A program made the translations under genes and the position numbers. Below, one piece after another: positions 23,521-31,289 of a stretch of 64,000 bases of DNA. Source of the stretch: DYGX01 sp035325905 (GTDB taxonomy: Bacteria; Chloroflexota; Anaerolineae; Aggregatilineales; Aggregatilineaceae); assembly GCA_035325905.1 (NCBI GenBank), contig DAOKYY010000002.1, positions 1-64,000 on the forward strand, given 5' to 3'. Every line of letters begins with the position of its first letter. Position 1 is the stretch's first letter. A model generated the notes under the pieces. That model was not told where the DNA came from. It searched no databases and saw only the letters and a program-made list of their open reading frames with translations.

Positions 23521-24606
23521 TTGAGCAACGACCAGGCGACGACCATTGTGGTCCTCGAAGGGGATCAGACCGGGCAGGAGCTGCTCGAAGAGGCGCTGCG
23601 CGTGTTGCAGCCCTTCGTCCACCCGTTGGGCGTCGATTTCCGGCGCTTTGACCTGTCGCTTGAGAATCGCCGCAAGACGAAAAACGAGGTCGTGCGCGAG
23701 GCCGCCGAGGCGGTGGTTCAGCATGGACTCGGCCTGAAAGCGGCGACCATCACGCCGAGCGATCCGGGTGATGTAGGCAGCCCGAACGCCATCCTGCGTG
23801 AAGCGATCGACGCGCAGGTGATTTTGCGCGTTGGGCGGCGCATCCCGCCGGTGCGCCCAATTGCCGGGGTGCACGCGCCGATCGCCGTCGTGCGGATGGC
23901 GGTCGATGACGCCTACGGCGCCAAAGAGTGGCGCGAGGGCGAAGGGCTGGACGAAGTCGCCTATCGCACCGAGAAGATCACGCGCCGCACCTGCCGCGCC
24001 GTCGCGGAGTTCGCGTTTGTCTACGCGCAGCGCACCGGCGCCAAAGTCTTCGGCGGGCCGAAGTTCACCGTCAGCCCAATCTACGAGGCGATGTTCAAAG
24101 AGGAGCTAGACGCGGCGGCGCTGCGTCACCCGGCGGTGCGCTACGATCCGCAGTTGATCGACGCGACCTACGCGCTGCTGCTGGAGACTGAAGGCGAGTC
24201 GCTGGTGATCCCGACGCTGAACCGCGACGGCGACAACCTGTCCGACCTGGTGATGAAGATGTTCGGCACAATCGCTGGCTCGGAATCGTTGATTCTCAGC
24301 TTTGACGACGATCTCGCCATCCGCGCCGTGATTGCCGAGGCCACTCACGGGACCGCGCCCTCGCTGCAAGGGAAAAACATTGCCAACCCGATCGCCATGA
24401 TTCTGGCGGGCGCGGCGCTGCTGAACTACACCGACCGCGAGCCGCTGCGCCGCATCCACCGCGCTATCCGCGAGGCGACGCTCGAAGCCGTTTACGACGG
24501 CGTGCGGACGGCGGACCTGGGCGGGCACGCGACGACAAGCGAGTTCACCGACGAGGTCATCCGGCGCGTGCAGGCCAAGCTCGCCGTGTGGGACGCGCTC
24601 GGCTAG
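23521..24606 (+). CDS. Isocitrate/isopropylmalate dehydrogenase family protein
   Basis: The 361-residue protein has the beta-decarboxylating dehydrogenase pattern: substrate-loop-like SPNAILREAIDAQVILRVGR, metal-site region NRDGDNLSDLVMKMFG and cofactor segment EATHGTAPSLQGKNIANP. The family oxidises and decarboxylates 2-hydroxy acids with NAD(P)+; isocitrate, isopropylmalate, homoisocitrate and tartrate are known substrates. The usual Arg cluster is altered to VGRRIPPVRP, so the substrate is left open. The start is a TTG at 23521 with AAAGGA nine bases upstream; the frame is open upstream, but no conserved sequence precedes the TTG. The downstream gene starts within about 30 bases, suggesting co-transcription. 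Confidence 0.85.
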   Translation: MSNDQATTIVVLEGDQTGQELLEEALRVLQPFVHPLGVDFRRFDLSLENRRKTKNEVVREAAEAVVQHGLGLKAATITPSDPGDVGSPNAILREAIDAQVILRVGRRIPPVRPIAGVHAPIAVVRMAVDDAYGAKEWREGEGLDEVAYRTEKITRRTCRAVAEFAFVYAQRTGAKVFGGPKFTVSPIYEAMFKEELDAAALRHPAVRYDPQLIDATYALLLETEGESLVIPTLNRDGDNLSDLVMKMFGTIAGSESLILSFDDDLAIRAVIAEATHGTAPSLQGKNIANPIAMILAGAALLNYTDREPLRRIHRAIREATLEAVYDGVRTADLGGHATTSEFTDEVIRRVQAKLAVWDALG

Positions 24607-24636
24607 CCGGTTGTGAGCGCGCCTGCGGGGGCTGCC

Positions 24637-27276
24637 GTGAAGCTGATTCTGACGCATGACAACGCGGATTTCGACGCGCTGGCGTCGCTGTTCGCTGCGT
24701 GGAAGCTGGACCCGGCGGCTGTCCCGGTGCTGCCGCGCCGCGTCAACCGGAACGTCGAGCAGTTTCTGAACCTGTACAACGCGGCCTTTCCATTCCGCCT
24801 GCCCGACGATCTCAAGCGCGGCGGGCAGGTGGACAGCGTAACCGTCGTGGATACGCAGAGCTTCACGACGGTGCGCGGGATGCGCCCCGATACCCCCGTT
24901 CACTTCATCGACCATCACCCGCTGGATCGCGAGCTGAGCGCCGAGCAGACCTACTCCGGCGAGCCGGTCGGCGCGGCGACGACGTTGCTGGTCGAGGACA
25001 TTCACCGGCGTCACATCACGCTGGAGCCGCTGGAAGCGACGCTGCTGATGCTCGGCATCTACGAGGACACCGGATCGCTCTCGTATGGCACGACGACCGC
25101 CCGCGACATCCGCTGCGCGGCGTGGCTGCTGGAGTGCGGCGCCGATCTGGACGTGGTGCGCGAGTTCTTGCAACATCGGCTGTTGCCGGAACAACGCGCT
25201 CTCTACGAGCGGCTGCTTGAGGCGACGGAGACGCACACCGTCAACGGCCACGCCGTGCTGCTGGCGACGGCATCCGCCGGCGAGCCGGTTGACGAGATTG
25301 CCACGCTCGCGCACAAGCTGCGCGAGCTGTACGAGCCGAGCGCGGTTTTTGTGCTGGTCCAGCTCGGCAGCGACATTCAGCTTGTCGCGCGCGGTGCGAC
25401 CGATGCGATTGATGTCGCGCAGGTCGCGCGCCGGTTCGGGGGTGGGGGGCACGGGCGCGCGGCCGCCGCCCTGATCCGCGATCGGCGCGTTCCGGCGGTG
25501 CGGCAGCAAATTCTCGACATGTTGCCTACGGTCACGTCCGCTTCGGTGCGCGTTCAGGCGCTGATGTCGGTCGGCGTCCAGACCGTCCGCGCCGACGACC
25601 GCGTCCGCACCGTGCACGAGCGCATGGCGCGGACCGGGCACGAAGGCTACCCGGTGGTCGACGCCGACAACCGCCCCGTCGGGCTGGTCACGCGCCGCGC
25701 CGTTGACCGGGCCATGCATCACGGCCTGGGGCCGTCGCCGGTTCGCCAGGTGATGGACACCGGCGCGATTACGGTGCGTCCGTCTGACTCGATCGACGTG
25801 TTGCAGCAGCGAATGATGCGCTCCGGCTGGGGCCAGATTCCGGTAATCGATGACGAGGGGCGCCTGCTGGGGATCGTGACGCGGACCGATCTGATCAACC
25901 AGTGGGGCCAGACCGAGGACGAGACGCGGCGCGAGGCGATTGTGACGCGGCTGCGGCGCACGCTTGCCCCGGCGACATGGCGGCTGCTGGAAGCCATCGC
26001 GCAGCAGGCGCAGGCGCAACAGGTCGGGCTGTACCTGGTCGGCGGGTTCGTGCGCGATGTGCTGCTCGATATCCCTAACAAAGACATCGATCTCGTCGTC
26101 GAAGGTGAGGCGCTGACCCTGGTGAACGGCTTGCAGGCGGCCTACGGCGGCGACGTGCGCAGTCACGCCCAGTTCGGCACGGCCAAGTGGCTGCTGGACG
26201 CGGATGTGCTAAGCGCCCTCAAGCTCGACGCCGATACCGGAGCTATGCCACACGCGATTGATTTTGTCTCGGCGCGGCGTGAGTTCTACGAGGAGCCGAC
26301 CGCGCTGCCGACCGTCCAGCGCAGCTCGATCAAGCTGGACCTGTACCGGCGCGACTTCACGATCAACACCCTCGCGATCCGGCTGGCGCCGGGGCCGCCG
26401 GGCGATGTGCTGGACTTCTACGGCGGGCAGCAGGACCTGAAGGATGGGGTCATTCGGGTACTGCACAGCCTGAGCTTTGTGGACGATCCCACGCGGATGC
26501 TGCGCGCCGTGCGCCTGGAGCAGCGCTTGAGCTTCCGGATCGAGGAGCGGACCGAAGAGCTGATCCAGAGCGCGCTCAGCCTGCTCGACCGGGTCAGCGG
26601 CGACCGGATTCGCCACGAGTTCGCCGCGATCCTGGCTGAGACAGAGCCGCTGCGCGCGCTCAGCCGCCTGGAGCGGCTGGGCATCTTGCCACAGATTCAC
26701 CCCGCTTTGCGCGTCGACGATTGGGTGCGCGGGGCCTTCTACGCGCTTCGCTATGCGCGCGAGAACCCCCCCTGGCCTTCGCTGGCGGAGTTCGACAACT
26801 GGATGCTGAGCACCTTCGCGCTGCTGACCAGCCGTCTGCCCGCCGACGAGCTGGAGCGACTAGGCAGGCGTTTGCAATTCTCGCGCGTCTATCTTAACCA
26901 CCTTCAGGATGCGCGCGCCGCGATCGCGCAGCTGCCCCGGCTGGATGGCCCGCTTCCGGCCAGCGAGGTCGTCGCGATCCTGGAGCCGGTCAGTGAGGTC
27001 GGCTGGCTGGTCGGGTGGGCCGCGGCGCCTGGCGCGCAGGTTCGGGCCAATATCGAGCGGTTTGCCCGGCAGTGGCGCTTCGTCAAGCCGACGCTCGACG
27101 GGCGCGCGCTGGGGGAGATCACCGGCCTGAAACCTGGCCCGCTCTATGGGCGGTTGCTCGGCGAGTTGCGGCGCGCCTGGCTGGACGGCACGATCGCCAC
27201 GCCGGAGCAGGAGCGCGCGCTCCTGGCGCGGCTTGTGGCCCAGTTTGCCCAGGAGCCTGAGCCGCGAGGAGACTGA
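24637..27276 (+). CDS. DHH-CBS-PcnB fusion tRNA nucleotidyltransferase (CCA/A-adding)
   Basis: This 879-residue protein has four parts. A DHH domain (THDNADFDALAS; DHH in HFIDHHPLD) is followed by DHHA1 with FGGGGHGRAAAA near residue 280, and then by two CBS domains (about residues 310-430). The class II nucleotidyltransferase has GGFVRDVLLDIPNKDIDLVV (two catalytic Asp), RRDFTINTLA and DDPTRMLRAVRLEQRL, followed by an RNA-binding helical tail. Similar fusions are known from Aquifex A-adding enzymes and other deep-branching bacteria. They build or repair tRNA 3' CCA ends, and both tRNAs in this window lack an encoded CCA. The GTG at 24637 is used because family homology begins there (KLILTHDNADFD); a GTG at 24613 is possible. 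The CBS pair may sense adenylates. Confidence 0.92.
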   Translation: MKLILTHDNADFDALASLFAAWKLDPAAVPVLPRRVNRNVEQFLNLYNAAFPFRLPDDLKRGGQVDSVTVVDTQSFTTVRGMRPDTPVHFIDHHPLDRELSAEQTYSGEPVGAATTLLVEDIHRRHITLEPLEATLLMLGIYEDTGSLSYGTTTARDIRCAAWLLECGADLDVVREFLQHRLLPEQRALYERLLEATETHTVNGHAVLLATASAGEPVDEIATLAHKLRELYEPSAVFVLVQLGSDIQLVARGATDAIDVAQVARRFGGGGHGRAAAALIRDRRVPAVRQQILDMLPTVTSASVRVQALMSVGVQTVRADDRVRTVHERMARTGHEGYPVVDADNRPVGLVTRRAVDRAMHHGLGPSPVRQVMDTGAITVRPSDSIDVLQQRMMRSGWGQIPVIDDEGRLLGIVTRTDLINQWGQTEDETRREAIVTRLRRTLAPATWRLLEAIAQQAQAQQVGLYLVGGFVRDVLLDIPNKDIDLVVEGEALTLVNGLQAAYGGDVRSHAQFGTAKWLLDADVLSALKLDADTGAMPHAIDFVSARREFYEEPTALPTVQRSSIKLDLYRRDFTINTLAIRLAPGPPGDVLDFYGGQQDLKDGVIRVLHSLSFVDDPTRMLRAVRLEQRLSFRIEERTEELIQSALSLLDRVSGDRIRHEFAAILAETEPLRALSRLERLGILPQIHPALRVDDWVRGAFYALRYARENPPWPSLAEFDNWMLSTFALLTSRLPADELERLGRRLQFSRVYLNHLQDARAAIAQLPRLDGPLPASEVVAILEPVSEVGWLVGWAAAPGAQVRANIERFARQWRFVKPTLDGRALGEITGLKPGPLYGRLLGELRRAWLDGTIATPEQERALLARLVAQFAQEPEPRGD

Positions 27277-27302
27277 TTAAGGCTGCGGCGTTCTGCGAAA
27301 TG

Positions 27303-27331
27303 TTGGCAACCTGGCGGACTCGGTGTACTAT
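27303..27331 (+). promoter_or_regulatory. Sigma-70-type promoter for the cupin gene
   Basis: TTGGCA and TACTAT are separated by 17 bases, about 55 bases before the cupin ATG. The -35 matches at five and the -10 at four of six positions. Confidence 0.55.
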
Positions 27332-27385
27332 GGCGTGCCACACCCAACCTATCGACCGTTTGCCACCGATCACGCCGAGAGAGCT

Positions 27386-27715
27386 ATGTCCACGACAATT
27401 CTATCCCCCGTCAGAATCACCCGCTGGCGCGGCGGACAGCACCCGACGCTCGATAAGATCACCCGCCAGCTTGAGCAGGAGGGGCTGCGCCCTTACATTT
27501 GGAGTTGCACGCCCAATTTCCGCCATGCGGCGCGCAGTCACGGCTACGACAAGACGCTGTACTGCGTGCAAGGCTCGTTCGAGGTCGAGTTTCCGGGGTC
27601 CAACGCGCGGGTCACGCTCAGCGCGGGCGACCGGATTGACCTGTTGGAAGGCGTGCGCTACAGCATGATCGTCGGTCCTTCCGGCGCGCAGGGCGTGGAA
27701 GCGGCGCGCCGCTAG
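27386..27715 (+). CDS. Small cupin-fold protein
   Basis: This 109-residue single-domain protein has a cupin barrel core, YDKTLYCVQGSFEVEFPG, followed by LSAGDRIDLLEGVRYSMIVG, corresponding to cupin motifs 1 and 2. The usual two His and Glu metal ligands of motif 1 are not clearly kept, so metal binding is uncertain. The start ATG is preceded by a GAGAGA ribosome site. It has its own promoter (27303-27331) and a strong terminator (27749-27786), making it monocistronic. The ligand and function are not known; small cupins serve as isomerases, dioxygenases or ligand binders. Confidence 0.75.
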   Translation: MSTTILSPVRITRWRGGQHPTLDKITRQLEQEGLRPYIWSCTPNFRHAARSHGYDKTLYCVQGSFEVEFPGSNARVTLSAGDRIDLLEGVRYSMIVGPSGAQGVEAARR

Positions 27716-27748
27716 GGTTTTCAAGCAGCCAGCTTTGATGTACAGTTG

Positions 27749-27786
27749 CCAGGGGAGAGCCAGCCGGCTCGCCCTGGTTTTGTTTT
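27749..27786 (+). terminator. Rho-independent terminator of the cupin gene
   Basis: CCAGGG pairs with CCCTGG, extended by GAG/CTC, and is followed by TTTTGTTTT. It lies 33 bases after the cupin stop. Confidence 0.8.
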
Positions 27787-27816
27787 CGGCGAAGGGATAT
27801 TTGCAGGAGGTGCGGG

Positions 27817-28422
27817 ATGCGCCGTTTGCGCCCGATCAGCCGCCGCCGGCGTGAGCGTGCGGCGGAGCTTCAGCTGGACGAGAGCTTCGAGCCAGCAGCG
27901 CACGACGAGTGGGACGATCGGGGCGCTCTGGCTGCAGAAGAGGATTTGCGTCCCTTTGTGCCGGTTGAGAGCGCGTCACCGGACGCCTATGTTGGCACGC
28001 CGCCGGAGCCAGACGAAGACTATCGCGCCGAGATCGAGCAAGCGCCTCGGCCGCCTCGCTCCGCGCCGGACACACTGCGCCCAGGGATAAACCCCGGCGC
28101 GCTCCTGCTCGTGCTGCTGCTTGTCGTGGCGGGGATCATCGGCACGCTGCTGAATCTTGACCGGCTCGATCTCGACGTGCCCGGCGAGTGGCCCGCCGCT
28201 TTGATCGTGGTTGCGATTTTGTGGCTTGTCCTGGCGCTGAGCCGGCGGCGTGTGACTGCGGCGCTCGGCGCGGCGATGCTGGCCGGTGTCGGCGTCAGCG
28301 CTCTCCTCGACACCCAGGGGGTCGCGACGTGGCGTGACACGATGCTCGGCGCGGTGCTGATCGCGCTCGGCCTGGGTCTTGTGATTCGCGGCCTGCTGCT
28401 GCGCCAGCGCGCTCCGGCCTGA
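27817..28422 (+). CDS. Small membrane protein with acidic N-terminal domain
   Basis: The 201-residue protein starts at an ATG behind an excellent AGGAGG site. Residues 1-95 are charged and Pro-rich with no predicted fold; a basic start (RRLRPISRRRRER) is followed by an acidic stretch. Residues 96-200 hold about four hydrophobic segments (LLLVLLLVVAGIIGTLLNL, WPAALIVVAILWLVLAL, VTAALGAAMLAGVGVSALL, LGAVLIALGLGLVIRGLLL). The membrane part resembles small bacterial transmembrane proteins with a short loop between the first two helices. No catalytic motif is visible. It is not obviously tied to its neighbours, although ccdA-tlpA follows after 123 bases on the same strand. Confidence 0.7.
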   Translation: MRRLRPISRRRRERAAELQLDESFEPAAHDEWDDRGALAAEEDLRPFVPVESASPDAYVGTPPEPDEDYRAEIEQAPRPPRSAPDTLRPGINPGALLLVLLLVVAGIIGTLLNLDRLDLDVPGEWPAALIVVAILWLVLALSRRRVTAALGAAMLAGVGVSALLDTQGVATWRDTMLGAVLIALGLGLVIRGLLLRQRAPA

Positions 28423-28545
28423 GCCAAGAACAGTGGACATGGGGAGCGCGGCTCGTTAAGATTGAGATGCCGCGTGGAACGCCGAACCCTGGCTGGGCAT
28501 CTAACGGATAGGGGACTTGTGGCTTAGGTGGTTTGGAGCGGGTGA

Positions 28546-30225
28546 ATGAGCGGTGACGTAACGTTAGGGTTTGCTTTTCTGGCCGGGCTGATTTCGTTCA
28601 TTTCCCCGTGCGTATTGCCGCTGGTCCCGGCGTATGTCGGGTACATGGGTGGACAGTTGACGCGCCAGGTCTCTGGCGGGACGGCGGCGGTTGCGGCTCC
28701 CAGCCGGTTTCGCACGTTCACGCATGGTCTGTCCTTCGTGCTCGGCTTCACCGCGTTCTTCGTCATCTTCGGGCTTCTGACGACCGCCGCGATTTCGTCG
28801 CTCGAAGCGATCGGGGTTTCAGACGCGCAAGTCACCGATGCCATCGCCCGGATCGGCGGGACGGCGGTGATTCTATTCGGTCTGCATATCATGGGCGTTC
28901 TGCCCCGCGTGCTGACGTGGTTGCACCGCCAGGCGTTGCAGCTAGATCGCAACCCCTATGGTAATCTGATTTCGGTCGTGGCCGGGATCGCGGCCATCGG
29001 CGCGATCTACTGGCTGTTCATTGAATCCTGGTTCATGACGCTGGTCGTCGTGCTGTTGCTGGCGATGGTTTTCCGCCCGGCGCTGAAGACCGACACGGCG
29101 GGGCAGTTCTGGGGGGCGATCATTAACCAGGCGCATCTGGCGCTCTACGCCGACACCCGGCGGCAGAACTCGCTGACGGCCCGCTATGGCTACAGCGGCT
29201 CGTTCCTGATGGGGATCGTGTTCTCGGCGGGCTGGACGCCGTGCATCGGCCCGATTTACGGCGCAGTGCTGACCCAGGCGGCGCTCGGCGGATCGATCGC
29301 GCGGGCCGGGACGCAGCTCACCGCGTATTCGCTGGGGTTGGGCATCCCATTCTTGCTGACCGCGCTGGCGCTGGACCAGGCGCAGGGCTTGTTCCGCCGC
29401 TTGCAGCGCAATATGCGGACCGTCGAGCTGCTCAGCGGCGCGTTTCTGATCCTGATCGGCGTGCTCATCTTCTCCGGCCAGCTTGAGCAGCTGACGCAGG
29501 TCGGCGGCAACCAGGGCGCGCTGGCGGATGTCTCGATCAACATGGAGAACTGCATCGTCGGGGCGGTGCAGGGCGAAGTACGCTGGCGGAACGTGATCGG
29601 CTGCATCAGCGATGGCCCGAAGACCGAGGTCTACTTCGCCAGCAAGCCTGCGGCCCTGGCGAGCGCGTCCGTCGCGAGCGGCCTCACGCAAGCTGAGCCG
29701 CCGCCAGAGAGCCTGGCAGCGCCCGACCTCGCGCCGCCGGTGGACGAGAGCGGCAGCCCGAGCGCGGCGCCTGCGGCGGATGCGCCGGTGGGGCTGCGCG
29801 TCGGCGATCGGGCGCCCGAATTTGTGTCCGAGACGGTCGATGGGCAGCCAATCGCGCTGTCCGACTTTCGCGGGCAGGTGGTGCTGCTTAACTTCTGGGC
29901 GACGTGGTGCGGGCCGTGCCGCGAGGAAATGCCCGATTTTGAGTCGATATATCGCCAGCGCCGCGACGACGGGCTGGCCGTTCTGGCCGTGAACGCTTTT
30001 GAGTCGCCCGATCAGGTCGCCGCTTTCGTGGATGAGTTCGACCTGACGTTTCCCGTGATTCTCGATGAATCCGGCGTGATCAACTCCGATCTGTACGGCC
30101 CGGCCATTGCGGGCTACCCGACCAGCCTGTTGATCGACCGGCAGGGCATGATCGTGCGGCGCTTTCCCGGCAGTCTCGAAGCGTCTGTCTTATTAGACGC
30201 GCTCGCCGCGCTCGACGTGGGATAG
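28546..30225 (+). CDS. CcdA-type thiol-electron transporter fused to a TlpA/ResA thioredoxin
   Basis: The 559-residue protein joins a CcdA/DsbD membrane domain to a thioredoxin-like domain. The membrane half has the two redox Cys motifs, SPCVLPLVPAYVGYM (about residue 23) and GWTPCIGPIYG (about residue 230). The thioredoxin half starts near residue 415 (GDRAPEFVSETVDG) and has the active site WATWCGPCREEMP (C455, C458). CcdA carries electrons across the membrane to thioredoxin-like proteins that reduce apocytochrome c or other secreted thiols; the fusion puts donor and acceptor in one chain. Between the two CcdA halves lies an insertion of about 80 residues with extra hydrophobic segments. 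A Pro/Ala-rich linker joins the domains. GGAG lies upstream of the ATG. Confidence 0.9.
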   Translation: MSGDVTLGFAFLAGLISFISPCVLPLVPAYVGYMGGQLTRQVSGGTAAVAAPSRFRTFTHGLSFVLGFTAFFVIFGLLTTAAISSLEAIGVSDAQVTDAIARIGGTAVILFGLHIMGVLPRVLTWLHRQALQLDRNPYGNLISVVAGIAAIGAIYWLFIESWFMTLVVVLLLAMVFRPALKTDTAGQFWGAIINQAHLALYADTRRQNSLTARYGYSGSFLMGIVFSAGWTPCIGPIYGAVLTQAALGGSIARAGTQLTAYSLGLGIPFLLTALALDQAQGLFRRLQRNMRTVELLSGAFLILIGVLIFSGQLEQLTQVGGNQGALADVSINMENCIVGAVQGEVRWRNVIGCISDGPKTEVYFASKPAALASASVASGLTQAEPPPESLAAPDLAPPVDESGSPSAAPAADAPVGLRVGDRAPEFVSETVDGQPIALSDFRGQVVLLNFWATWCGPCREEMPDFESIYRQRRDDGLAVLAVNAFESPDQVAAFVDEFDLTFPVILDESGVINSDLYGPAIAGYPTSLLIDRQGMIVRRFPGSLEASVLLDALAALDVG

Positions 30226-30272
30226 ACGCGCCCGCTCGCGATGATTTCTCACCAGCACAAGGAATTCGACCC

Positions 30273-31049
30273 ATGACTTCGTCGCACACCTACACCGAGG
30301 ACCAGTTGCGCCGCGCCATTCGCCTGAACCGCGCGGTGCTGTGGCTATCGCGCCACTGGCTGAAGATCGCGCTGGCTGTCCTGGCGCTGTACGTTGGACT
30401 GGCGCTGGCCGCGCCGGTTTTAATGGAGGTTGGCGCCGAGGGGCCGGCTAATGTCCTCTACACGCTGTACAGCCCGTTGTGCCATCAGTTTGCTTTCCGC
30501 TCGTGGTTCCTGTTCGGCCAGCAGTACAGTTACCCGCGCGCGGTAGCGGGTTCGGACCAGGCGTCATTCGAGAGCTTCGCGGCCAGCGATCCGCACTTCG
30601 CGGATGTCAACCTGACGCGCTGGACGGCGGACTTGCAGCTGAAGTCGCGGTCGTTTAAGGGAAACGAGGAGATGGGCTACAAGACCGCCCTGTGCGAGCG
30701 CGACATGATGATCTACGCCGCAATGCTGCTGGGCGGGCTGCTCTATTCCCGCGTGCGTGACCGGCTGCGCCCGGTGCCGATCGGGTTGTACATCTTCCTC
30801 GGCCTGGGTCCGATCGGGCTGGACGGCTTCAGCCAGTTGCTCAGCTACCCGCCGTTTGAGTTCTGGCCGGTGCGCGAGACGCTGCCCGCCTACCGTGCGC
30901 TGACCGGCGCGCTGTTCGGCGCGATGAATATCTGGCTGGCGTTCCCCTATTTGCAGATGTCCATGCGCGAGACGATGGAGACCGTTGAGGTTAAGCTCGC
31001 GCAGGCGCGCGCCCGGCTGGGCGAGCTGCGCGCGGGCGGCGCGGTGTAG
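30273..31049 (+). CDS. DUF2085 family membrane protein
   Basis: The 258-residue protein has about four membrane segments and the DUF2085 pattern: SPLCHQFAFRSWFLFG in the first half and LCERDMMIYAAMLLGGLL in the second, with conserved His and Cys residues. The family's function is unknown. A basic N-terminus is followed by a TM at about residues 28-50. The C-terminus is a short coiled-coil-like helix (VKLAQARARLGELRA). AAGGA lies eight bases before the ATG. It follows ccdA-tlpA by 47 bases on the same strand, and a hairpin terminator follows. The Cys pair and the redox neighbour hint at a thiol- or metal-related role, which is speculative. Confidence 0.82.
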   Translation: MTSSHTYTEDQLRRAIRLNRAVLWLSRHWLKIALAVLALYVGLALAAPVLMEVGAEGPANVLYTLYSPLCHQFAFRSWFLFGQQYSYPRAVAGSDQASFESFAASDPHFADVNLTRWTADLQLKSRSFKGNEEMGYKTALCERDMMIYAAMLLGGLLYSRVRDRLRPVPIGLYIFLGLGPIGLDGFSQLLSYPPFEFWPVRETLPAYRALTGALFGAMNIWLAFPYLQMSMRETMETVEVKLAQARARLGELRAGGAV

Positions 31050-31083
31050 GTCGCGCCCCGTTGCACGCGTCCTCGACAAAACG

Positions 31084-31108
31084 AAGCCCCGGCTCGGCGC
31101 CGGGGCTT
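31084..31108. terminator. Bidirectional Rho-independent terminator
   Basis: A perfect ten-base stem (AAGCCCCGGC / GCCGGGGCTT) with a five-base loop lies between convergent genes. Both sides have T-rich 3' flanks (TGTTCGTGTTT on plus, CGTTTTGTC on minus). Confidence 0.8.
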
Positions 31109-31134
31109 GTTCGTGTTTGCGATCGGCGAGCGCC

Positions 31135-31189
31135 TCAGCACTCGGATTCGCCGCCGCAGTCCGGCGGAACCTCTGGCGTGTTCGTCTGT
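31135..31189. repeat. Left copy of the 55-bp duplicated gap flank
   Basis: These 55 bases are identical to 31290-31344 on the other side of the N run. They encode the last residues and stop codon of the minus-strand TadE-like gene, which strongly suggests an unmerged contig overlap rather than a biological repeat. Confidence 0.9.
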
Positions 31190-31289
31190 NNNNNNNNNNN
31201 NNNNNNNNNNNNNNNNNNNNNNNNNNNNNNNNNNNNNNNNNNNNNNNNNNNNNNNNNNNNNNNNNNNNNNNNNNNNNNNNNNNNNNNNN
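31190..31289. other. Scaffold gap of exactly 100 N
   Basis: The run is exactly 100 N, a conventional placeholder for a gap of unknown size. Because its flanks are identical, the real distance is probably negative (overlap) and no sequence may be missing. Confidence 0.95.

Noticed and set aside
24106..26166. 686-residue minus-strand open frame opposite the tRNA nucleotidyltransferase fusion
   Set aside because: It is antisense to a well-supported gene, rich in Arg/His/Gln from GC-biased third positions, with no recognisable motif; such shadows are expected at this base composition.
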